From Schistocephalus solidus (lineage: Eukaryota > Platyhelminthes > Cestoda > Diphyllobothriidea > Diphyllobothriidae), in contig WEDG01006564.1 of assembly GCA_017591395.1 (NCBI GenBank), forward strand, positions 1 to 64,000: 64,000 nucleotides of DNA, written 5' to 3'. Positions 54,573 through 64,000 of this stretch are shown piece by piece; the first letter of the stretch is position 1; each line of letters begins with the position of its first letter. A program made the position numbers and the translations under genes. A model generated the notes under the pieces. That model saw only the letters and a list, made by a program, of their open reading frames with translations. It did not search any database and was not told the origin of the DNA.

Positions 54573-56584
54573 CAGCAGCGGCAGCATCAGCAGCCCATAC
54601 TCGTACACTGGTTGATCACGCGTGAGCCATGTGATAGTCACAATGCTCTCGGCTGCGTGAGTGTCCGCGTCACGCAATCAGTGCAGTCGCCTGGTACACA
54701 CCAGAGCGTGGGCGTGGAGTCATAACTGGGACCGGAGCCCGGGGTGCGAGTGCTTGTTAATATCGACGAAAAGGAGACGTCTACTGTTTCCTGTTCCGTC
54801 CGTTCAGGACAGACTTTAAACTACCTTTCTGCCAAGGGGTGGGGGGGGGTGATGCCGGCTGCTGTCGTCACTTGCTTTTATCTCTGCGAGTTTTTTTAAC
54901 CTGCGTAGCCTCTGGAAACGAGCGGTCGTTCAGATATAATCAGAAAAGGCATTTCCGTACGTTTTCTAGTCTTGACCATGCCGATGTAGTCTTTTCCCTG
55001 GGGAAAAATTAAGACACTAAGAACCAAAAGCTGAATCAAGGCATAAGGCGTGGAGAAACTACCACCGAATGTGCACTGCCTTTGTTAGAACCTGACGGGC
55101 ATTTGCTACTGTCGTCCTAGTGATGAATACTCAAGTTGTAGTGTAGACGAGGGTCGAAACTGCTTAGAACCGAGGTGTACGAAATAAATTAAAGCTAAGT
55201 GGAGAATTGTGTCTAAATCACGAAAAACGCAGCTTCTAGATAGCGAGTGTTGTTGAGGATTTTAATGAACTCTGAGCTAGATCCAGAAAGCTATGCATCA
55301 AGGATGAAGAGCAGAGTCAGGAGTTCAATTGAGACGGCGATCAGTAGAATGCAATCGAGAAATGAAGATCAATCGTTGCAATTGACTGAAAGTAAGTGAG
55401 AGAGATCAGTACAATCAAGATTGCAGCGGTTATATGCAGCAGCAAAAACAGAAGACGTCCAACATGCCGGTTGAAGCTGGCTGTTGTTTTTTTATTTTAG
55501 CACATTAAAACAAGGGATCATAAAGATTCAGGTGAACAAGAAAGTTACAAAGATGTAAATTGTACAAATACCTACAAAGTCTAGAATGACGGCAACTCCG
55601 CGTTGACCACTATTTATGCACGATCCAGACGGAAAACTCCATTTTTTAGAACGTTTTTAGAATATGTACTCTATAAAAAGGACAAACTTGACGAATTGTG
55701 GGAGCATTTCGACAGACTATTGTCTAGGCGTTTGCTAGCCGCAAGTAAATGGTCTGCTTATTGTTTTTTTTTCTATCTATAATCTAACTAGTTCAGTTAA
55801 GAGCCGATGGTTAAAAAAGTGTTTATTTGTATAAAGAACTAGTCGAGGCTTATTTTAAAGTCCACCGGCATGTAGTTTGATTCCGTATCTTAGGATGTAC
55901 CTTTATTACTGCGAGACTTTTTCTCACAACTGCCCCCCAGTTCTATATAAAACAGATTTTAAACCCTGAATTCTTCGATTGTCCGTTTGATTAGCTTAGC
56001 AAACCTAGGCGAGTTTAACGGTGTTCCTTAAAAATGTAAAATTGAAATGTAGAGCCTAAGACTGACTCAAAACTAACCTCGCGAATGTAGAGGTTACCTT
56101 TTTTATCTAATTCTAACCTAAAACTTCAACCTGCTAAGCGTAATCATTTTTGTGTAATCTGTGTCATTTTTACGCATGAGAGTTTTCTTTTCCAACAAAG
56201 AAGCTGGTTCATATGCCTCATTTGCCATCAACCTGTGAATTAAGCGCAAGAGTCAATGAGGTAATCGAATTCTCTGTGTCACTCTGTATACGTTAGTCAC
56301 GGTGATTATTTAGAGTAAAAACGTGATTGCATAGCCACCCATTGCAGAAAGCCGTAAGATGAAACAGAATCACTTTCCCAACGTATGCTCTTACTTGCAG
56401 TCTCAAAAGCCAATAGAAACTAAAGCAACCAATCAAGCTTCTTTGCTTCCTATACATACTATGTTCAGGGACCGAACTGAGTAGGCCGAAACGTCCCACG
56501 CTCTAGTAGATGTGGCAAGATGCGGTGATTATAGGGAGTTTGACCATCGTTTTGGCAATGTCCACCGTCTATCCCACAGCAAGA
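54573..56584. other. Low-copy sequence, no gene seen
   Basis: Begins GC-rich with a CAG-rich stretch (54561-54594) and a G run at 54836-54850, then AT-rich. No coding frame recognised. Confidence 0.5.
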
Positions 56585-57100
56585 TCGACACAGGTATGCC
56601 ACATAGTGTGTGTGTGTGCCTTAATTTAAAGTGATAATACACTTTCACGGCATCTATCGCACTCGCTCCTCCCTCACCCACCTTGGTCCGATGTCAAAAG
56701 AGAGTCAAGAAGACCAGAGGCGCGATCGGGCACAGGCGGCTGACGCGGCAAGAGACTGCGCCTAGGCACGCCAGCCCCTTCCCTGGGTGCGCATTCCCAA
56801 TAGCCCCTGTATTGTCTGGAGCCCCCGTTGGTCTAGAGCATCTACCGCGTGACCCATTGTAGGTGCACAATGGACCGATGCAATACTTAATGTAATAGAC
56901 CCGATGCTACTCCACTCACTGTCCCGCCTATAAAGTTACCGCCGGATACTGGCCCGTTTAGCCAGGCTCTAGCAGGATGTAGGAGAAAACCGGCAAGACC
57001 TCTTAAAGCCGGCACAAATACGCCGCCTTGGCTGGAACGTTCGGCAGGAGGTCACACTGGGTTTTTACTGACGGGGTCAGAAGGCTCTCTGATGGCCTAG
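56585..57100 (+). repeat. GC-rich dispersed repeat
   Basis: A GC-rich block (CACGCCAGCCCCTTCCCTGG, GTTACCGCCGGATACTGG) in an otherwise AT-rich stretch, with a diverged inverted copy of its start at 47745-47890. Wording like this recurs in tapeworm genomes from memory, which I cannot verify. The right boundary is not clear; frames at 57193-57516 are open on both strands but show no domain. Confidence 0.45.
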
Positions 57101-58274
57101 GCACAGGCATCGTTTATAACCGACGACAGCATGTCTGTCAATGAGTTAATGCCGTCGCCGGCAGACCCGTCGGCGCTACCTACGGCGGCCATGTGTGGGT
57201 TTTGGTCGTCGCGACCAAAGTCTGTTGGTGTGCAAACGCGTACACGCCTGCCCACATCCAGCTAGCACATGATGTGCACAACTGGGTAGGTCAGTGCGCA
57301 ATGCACTGGACAGACAAAGGGTGGGGGAGAGAGGGGCTTGTAAGCACACTTGCGGCACAGAGGACAGCGAGTGCAACAGCATTTGGACTTCGGGTCTCAC
57401 TTCCGGTCACTGAAGTTAGCTCAGAGGCCGGTGCCCGAACTCTGGGTGGAGCTAAGTTCCAATTGACTCGATTGCAGCAAGCGGGCTGGGGTGGGTTGAT
57501 AGTTGCTATCGGTTAAGAAATTGCTGAGGGTAACATTAGCAGAACGATATTTTAACCGTCGTCGGGGATGAGATATGCCTGTATCTTTAGGGAGAACAGT
57601 TGAGTTGTTCGTGAAAGTGGTTTAAGGGGATCAGACGTGCACAGCACCTAGCTCAAACCAATCTGCTCATCCCGGCTACCGATTTGAAAGACAAAGCGCC
57701 TGAAAATCGGTTTGAGTGAGATGGCCGGAATAGCATGGTAGGCCATCTGAGGACCCTGCGCAACACGTGACGAGTTTCGAAGAGAAGGAGGTCCTGGACT
57801 TTAAAGGAGTGAGAATGCCATACAGGTCGCCTGAGCTAGTAGCCACTGAAGTCTGACTCTTAGTCCTAAAAGACTGACTTATCCCATCAAGCGCTGTCCT
57901 TCCAAACTACTGTGGTTAGCCCAAACAGGCTTGCGTAGGAGTTGGAGATATCTCACTCTCTTTTCCCCTCACATGCACCACTGACCTAATGAAACTGGAC
58001 GCAATGGATCGCGATAAGTAATGTAGCCACCGAACGCCTGACTTAGACACCACATGCGTAAGATGTGTCATAAAGGCCGAATGAAGTAGGCAGCATTGTC
58101 GGTTGGGTCTTCTGGAAAGGAGGATCACATTATCTCGCCCACTGGAAAAGCTCTACACCAAGGTTCTCGTGACACTTTTGCGATTGAATGACTTATAACT
58201 GTGAGCACCGTGGGAGGAGCGATCACTCAGTATCGACCTCATGTTTTCGTCAGCGCACCGGCGGTTTTTCTAAT
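57101..58274. other. Unassigned sequence
   Basis: A 107-codon plus frame at 57193-57516 has C/W-rich protein-like composition but no recognised domain and an overlapping minus frame. I do not call it a gene. Confidence 0.45.
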
Positions 58275-58727
<453 letters not shown>

Positions 58728-60717
58728 AAATCTGTCCCTCCCCGAAACAGCAACCTTGCCTCAACGTTAATCCTAACATGAACCCTTACCTCAACTTAAT
58801 CGTAACCCTTATTTCACCGGAGGGCAACGCGAAGGCGCCTGAATTACGGGGCATTCTTTTTCCCCTGTCATGCTTTGGGGACATAACCGATAACCAATAC
58901 CCTATCTCCGCGTCGATAGACGACAGAACTCGCTCAAGTACTCAAGTTTTCAGACTAAAACCACGCTGGTAGGGCATGTTTGCTTAACCAACGTGTACTC
59001 GTGTGTTTACACTCGCCATTAACGTCGACTCTGTCTCTGCCCCACGCGGAATCCTGACGGTGGGGAGGGGGGTTGAACGTAGAGCCGAGGCGCAAACTCG
59101 TGACCACACCTTTGAAACCAAGCGGAAGGTCAACTTTATGAGCCACGTTTTATGCACATCCGGGGCCTCGAGCCTGTGCTTTTAGCGGTCGGACTGCCAC
59201 CTGCGTAGAAAGTCTCTCACCTGAGTTCATCAGGAGTAAACAATAGCCGGCTGCCTGAATAAACTGCCAGCTTGCAGTTGACAGTCTAGGTCCCAGCAAG
59301 TCCGTGCCATCGCTTGGCAGCTGTTTGCTCTGTGATTAGGTCAAATAAACAAAACAGGTAGATTGAGGTGGCTAAAGTCGGTTTGATACCAAAGGACATT
59401 GAAGACTGTGCAAAGAAATCACGCAGTGAATTTCACCTGCATTCTGCAGTATTCGAGGCTGGCTAGATTTGCAGGCTTGTTGAGTCACCTCCCCGCCAAG
59501 GTAATCGTAGCCTATACAACCATTCTCACTATCTACCCAGTTTGTTACTTAAGATTTTAAATTTTGAGACATTGCTGATTGGTTGATTTTCTCATATTGA
59601 CTGTGCTCGTCCTTCCCCTTGTATGTTATTTACCGGAAGCAGGAAAATTGCTAGTTTTCGGAATAAAAACACTCATTCCTAATGCCTACTATATCCTTCC
59701 CGCCCGACGCATTTTCAGACTTGACAAAAATGTCCGCAAAAAAATCCGTAAACCTTTGCGACTCGCATGTGAGTGAGCCGTTGTCACGCCGATCAAACCT
59801 GAAACCTCATCTTTATCCGCGATTCGGTTAGTTTTCTGGAAAAATGTCATTTTTGAATATTCCTGGATGAGGTCAGAGGGTGCTGGATCATATCCTTAGA
59901 GCAAATATTAAAAATCAACCGAAATAGGAAGGAAACGAAAAGAAAGGAAGGAATTAAGAACCACTCTGGAAAATGTGATACACCCTGTATATTTACAGCA
60001 CAAAATACCTGCGAAACCAAAGTTGCCCATCTGAAGAGATATGTCGTATTTCCAACGTTTCGAATAATTTAGTCGGCTTTCCATTTTAAACGGGTTACTT
60101 GACGAAATCGACCGGAATTTTAAATGATTGGCCAAGCTAGTTGATCTTGGATTGAACTATAATCTTCTTACGCCATCTCAGCAGTTTGGCAAATGTTTGC
60201 TGGGTCTGATAGCTATTCGCGTTACGCGTCGTTTTTACTCAGATTTCTTAAGTTCAGTGTTACCATCTCGTCCTAGTCTTTATGAATGTTATGACGTGAC
60301 CAGGTTCTTCAAAATGCCAGCAACTGGCAAAAACTGCTCTCGAGCAAGTTCAGTTTCTGAGATTATCGCACCGGAACTCCCGCCTTCGCGACCACGAATA
60401 AAACTGCCAGAATTATCTGAAGGATGGTCACTGAATTGAATAGCTTGTCAGCATTAGTCCCAGATAAATTTACTATGCTCGAAAAGTGGCGTGACTGCTC
60501 TAAAACTACCGCAGAACACAGCTGATCAATTTCGGTCGTGTGGAAATATATCGCCCGAATGCTGCATTGTTGGTAATCTCTTTAGCTGCATGTACACCTC
60601 AAAAGAACTTTAACGTCTCGCTGGAAATGCTTGTCGTCCAAGAAACTGCCTTCGCAAAACCTAAAGCTGGGTAGGGCATTGTTTAACATTAGCTAAAAGT
60701 AAAGCAGTGTTTTGCCG
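58728..60717. other. Low-copy sequence, no gene seen
   Basis: Short frames only (60-103 codons), for example 60128-60439, without recognisable domains. Confidence 0.5.
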
Positions 60718-60960
60718 GAAGAAATACGAACAAGGCAAAAGGCGACGAAATCAGCAGAAGTTAATTACATCATAATATTTCGCGAACTCTTATTAAACCG
60801 GCTACGACTCTTGCCTATTTATAATTCAAGATAAACTATCCAATTATACATTGACCTAGAGGGATGAAACGTGATAGGTAAACACAGCATAAACTGTGGG
60901 GCTGATACATGCGGGGGCATATTGCGGGAGGAAAAAGTGGAGGGAGAGTTATCTAAGCCA
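60718..60960 (+). repeat. Repeat related to the foldback at 62234-62730
   Basis: 60718-60793 aligns in the same direction with 62234-62310 (GGAAGAAAT, AACAAGGC, GGAAT/GAAATcAGC, TTAAT, CATAA-AT-TT). 60870-60960 (CATAAACTGTGGGGCTGATACATGC to GTTATCTAAG) aligns with the reverse complement of 62634-62730. So both flanks of the foldback are found together here. Confidence 0.55.
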
Positions 60961-62233
60961 ACCAGTTCAGATTTCAGGCAAAACGTGCCAAGCGTGATTT
61001 ACATTGCAACGCGTGCGCTAACAGTCAGTCAGTTATTCCGGGAAAACAATGCTTCAAATAAGTATTCGACATTATCAAGCATAAAATACCAAGGAGGAAT
61101 TCGCCACCAAAGAAGGTGTCCAAGATCGTGAAAAATGAGCAGAGTTAACCTATAGTCCGAAAACAGGCTATAGCAAATATATTCTTCTGCAAACGTTATA
61201 CTCTGGGGCACGGGATCGTTTCAGCGTTCAAATTGACTATAATTACGTGAATGCGTGTGCTGCTTTCTTGCATTTGCACTTTGATAAATCTTCCCAGGTA
61301 AAATGCGTAACCTACAATCTCATCCCACTTCGAAGAATTTGTATAAGCAGTTCTACTAGCCTTGTAATTTAAATGTAAAGTGATTTTGTTTCTGAAGGTA
61401 GTGGTGTGACCACTAAATTTTCACTCGTTTCTGTAGCCAAATCCAAAGTTATATTTTGGCTTCATTCAAACCAACCTCTGAGTGGCAGAGGATTTCGGGG
61501 CGGCGTGAGTGAGGCTGCGGAGAGCTGGCAATATTAAAATTGAGAAGAGGTAGACGCGATCACTCGGACAGAATGTTTTTCGCCTGCCATGTCGGATTTC
61601 AACTCAAATTCATCTCAGAAACTGTATCAGATGTGAGTACTTCGTTCAAAGGGAGTTGCAGTATTAAAAGACGTGCAGTAGCTATGCTACTACATACTTA
61701 GCACAATGAATGGCTCCCACTACGTCGATGATGACTGCGCTCTCGTGCGCTAATTGTTTGATGGCCGGTATGCGGGTCGTTATCGGCGGAAATCTCATCA
61801 TTATCGTTGGAGGCTGGTGAAATGATTGCTCAGCATCTCCCAACGTCAATGCCGGTGAGCCAGATGACCGAGAAATCTTTTTTTTTGAAAAACAATGCGA
61901 TTCTTCCTACTTGCCTCCACCCGATTTTCGTTGAATCTGAGGGCTGCAGAAAATGAAAGATTATATTTGCATTTGTCAGAAAGAAGCCTTCAGACGATTC
62001 GCTGGTATCTTCCCGTGAGTTGGATGTATGGGCTAATCCTGTCCAGTGCGCTGCGACTCGTAAGTTACCCTCATCTCCTATTACCGCCTAGGGAGTTTCG
62101 GTCATCCGCCTCAGCGACGGTCTTCCCGTTGCGTTGATGTAGGTTCCTGGCCACAAATGTGCTTGATTCATAAACACTTTATGACGCAATCGTTTTGACA
62201 ATGCAACTTTCGGATACTTGAAGCATTCTTTCT

Positions 62234-62730
62234 TGGAAGAAATTTTAACAAGGCGAAGGCAACGGAATAAGCGGAATTTAATGACGCCATAAAATTTCTT
62301 GACCTCATATTTAACTGCAATGTGAAGCAATGTGGAGGGACGGGGGGAAATAAGAGAAGGGGTGCGGGCAGTGCGAGGTCGATCACATGATCCAGCTGTT
62401 TATAGAGCTCTGGGTTCGTCTCCTGCGCTACACGAGGACGCTGCAATACGGAGAAAAAAATCAGAACTATGTAAACAGCTAGATTATGTGATTTACCTCG
62501 CACTGCTGTGGTAAGGACTAAAAAAAGCGAAGTCACATTTACGCACCCCTCCTCTCATTCACCCTCCCCCCGCATGACTGAAGGTTATCCCGCGCGTTGC
62601 AGTGTTAATTACACTTTACACGTTTTGAGCGAAAGCTGAACTGCTTTGCTTGGATAACTTTCCTCCCCCCTTTGTCTCTCTCACCATGTTCACTCGCCTG
62701 CATCAGTCCCACAGTTTATGCTTTGTTCAC
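62234..62730. repeat. Imperfect palindromic (foldback) repeat
   Basis: GGCAGTGCGAGGTCGATCACAT-ATCCAGCTGTTTA (62367-62403) is mirrored by TAAACAGCTAGATTATGTGATTTACCTCGCACTGC (62470-62512). Outer parts also pair: GGGGGGAAATAAGAGAAGGGGTGCG with CGCACCCCTCCTCTCATTCACCCTCCCCCC. The centre is near 62438. Frames on both strands share KQLDYVIYLAL/KQLDHVIDLAL because of the symmetry. Could be a non-autonomous DNA transposon or a foldback element; no transposase is seen. Confidence 0.6.
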
Positions 62731-62739
62731 CTAGCTCCA

Positions 62740-63325
62740 GAAACACCTTAAAAAATTGCGCACAAACCTTCAACAACTTTGCGCACCCAGCTTGTACACC
62801 TTAAGGACAGGCTTGGCTATTTAAACAGAAAAGAAGTCGTCTATAAAATACCATGTACCCGTTTTGATGCAGTCAATGGTTGCCAAACCGTGAAATCTCT
62901 ATCCACCCATTTCCATGAACATCAGTCATCGCTGAGGAGACGAGGCCACTTATCCCAGGTAGCCATGCAAAAACTGGACACAGGACACCTATTTGCATGG
63001 GAGGTTACCCACATCGTTGGCGCCAGCCCAACAAGGAATTACCGAGAAATCCTGGAGGCAATGTACTCACCTGAGGCAAGAATTAACAGGCATATCGATT
63101 TGGATGCCAATTACAAATTTCTCAAGGTCAAGTGGAAGCGAACACAGCCACTATCAACCGGATAAATTAAAGCAGTGGATGCCTATTGGCTCAAACTTTA
63201 GCCAACCGTCGAATCTTGTGTTAGACACTGTTTAAGATTAACCGTTTTGTGTACAACTATTTGTCTGAAGACGAATTGGGGTACCAGCCACGAAAATTTA
63301 CATAATAAAGTTATTTTGTTTCCAA
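62740..63325 (+). mobile_element. Penelope-like element, second lineage, 3' fragment
   Basis: A 3' piece with a GIY-YIG-type endonuclease end and a 3' UTR with AATAAAG (63304-63310). Its protein differs clearly from that of the copies at 4488-9459, so it is another Penelope lineage. A TA run follows after about 45 bases. Confidence 0.6.
62779..63163 (+). pseudogene. Decayed GIY-YIG endonuclease (second Penelope lineage)
   Basis: RKEVVYKIPCTRFDAVNG carries the GIY-like VVYKIPC segment; the YIG-type motif is degraded to CQTVKSLSTH, in which the catalytic Arg position is His. HEHQSSLRRRGHLSQVAM, DTGHLFAWE and NYREILEAMYS (Glu present) follow, then NRHIDLDANYKFLK. The frame is open for 128 codons but lacks an ATG near its start and has lost key residues. 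It would have nicked target DNA. Confidence 0.6.
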
Positions 63326-63425
63326 AGAGCTTCAACTTAATTGAATTAAATTTCTTGGAATGCTGATATTTCTATATATATATATATAGCTAGTATCTAT
63401 GTCGGAGTACGGTATAACGTCTTTA

Positions 63426-63428
<3 letters not shown>

Positions 63429-63504
<76 letters not shown>
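63429..63504. repeat. (TA)n microsatellite
   Basis: About 76 bases of TA; shorter TA runs lie at 63372-63389 and 63573-63593. Confidence 0.95.
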
Positions 63505-63505
<1 letters not shown>

Positions 63506-63507
<2 letters not shown>

Positions 63508-63522
63508 CTCGTCGGACGAGCC
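63506..63522. repeat. Perfect hairpin beside TA run
   Basis: GGCTCGTC-G-GACGAGCC, 8-bp arms around a single base, directly after the TA run. Confidence 0.8.
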
Positions 63523-63593
63523 TATTTTCTCTTCACTATATCATCTCGGAATGCACTCTACCTCAGCTATTCAATATATATATATATATATAT

Positions 63594-63654
63594 CGGATAA
63601 ATAATTTCTGAAATTATTAAGTGCAGGACATGGAGTCAGGTGATTCGGACATGA
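63594..63654 (+). repeat. 61-bp direct repeat, copy 1
   Basis: CGGATAAATAATTTCTGAAATTATT onward to GATTCGGACATGA, repeated at 63932-63992. It contains a near-palindrome AATAATTTC-T-GAAATTATT (63600-63618). Confidence 0.85.
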
Positions 63655-63931
63655 CTTTTTAGGGTCAGATCCGAAATTTCAATGAACATTTGGGTTGAAG
63701 ACAATCAACCACTGTGGAATAACCACGTAATGATCATTCTACAAACAAGAAGTACTACAAGTAGTATGAATGTATGGCAAAGACGTATCACGGTATCTTC
63801 CGACATAGATACAGCTAAAGCCCAGACACGTGTTCGCCGATGTTTCTGCTGCTGTGACACAGCAACGGGGTTTGGCTCTCAGTCCCCAGCGTTTCTATGC
63901 GGTTTCTGGTATATGGACTCCAGAGAATAAT

Positions 63932-63992
63932 CGGGTAAATAATTTCTGAAATTATAAAGTGCAGGACATGGAGTCAGGTGATTCGGACATGA
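63932..63992 (+). repeat. 61-bp direct repeat, copy 2
   Basis: Second copy, three differences from 63594-63654, 338 bases away and close to the window edge. Could be the start of a tandem repeat continuing to the right. Confidence 0.85.
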
Positions 63993-64000
63993 AATTTCGG

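Noticed and set aside
57176..57516. Overlapping frames on both strands as a cysteine-rich gene
   Set aside because: No domain, no splice or start context that decides between strands, and the region adjoins a dispersed repeat.
58740..58815. AACCCTTA-like words as a telomeric array
   Set aside because: The words are irregular, few and not in tandem.

Overview
The window is eukaryotic and made almost entirely of transposable-element debris. I recognise no complete host protein gene and no rRNA. The mixture is RTE-like and CR1-like non-LTR retrotransposons, Penelope-like elements with GIY-YIG nucleases, Gypsy-type LTR elements, a tRNA-derived SINE-like repeat and long (TA)n runs. That mixture fits a flatworm, and the wording of the repeats is most like tapeworms of the diphyllobothriid group. 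The organism call is inference from memory of such repeats and was not tested.

Layout. 1-1000: 5' part of an RTE-like LINE on the minus strand, cut by the window edge. 4090-4410: LTR-like remnant. 4488-9459: two Penelope-like copies head to tail, a 5'-truncated one directly followed by a longer one that is split at 6176-7010 by an inverted CR1-like fragment. 9950-11412: CR1-like family 1 fragment. 12312-16824: a Gypsy element on the minus strand with both LTRs, a 4-bp target duplication, primer-binding site and polypurine tract, but an internal deletion. 17270-21196: long family 1 LINE. 21490-23340: decayed Gypsy RNase H/integrase. 23433-25320: family 1 LINE with a nearly intact reverse transcriptase. 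25645-29308: a second decayed Gypsy. 29990-34535: the longest family 1 LINE. 35393-41980: a family 1 LINE split by a complete 4.75-kb LINE of a second CR1-like family (35809-40563). 41981-50170: mostly AT-rich sequence with no gene I can support. 50170-54572: a rearranged block of direct and inverted duplications around SINE-like foldbacks. 54573-62730: low-copy sequence, a TAC microsatellite and a foldback repeat. 62740-63325: tail of a second Penelope-like lineage, then TA runs and short direct repeats.

How it fits together. The elements record successive insertions: LINE into Penelope, LINE family 2 into LINE family 1, LINE ends into Gypsy. Nearly every open frame is broken by stops or frameshifts, and two reverse transcriptases have altered catalytic motif C (PLE at 7974-7979; LINE family 2 at 37001-37018). 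The points most worth follow-up are the conserved 3' hairpins of the two LINE families, the Gypsy Gag frame that starts inside the LTR and reads through the primer-binding site, the recurrent foldback arrangement of the SINE-like repeat, and the Y-X'-Y duplication at 52-54.6 kb.
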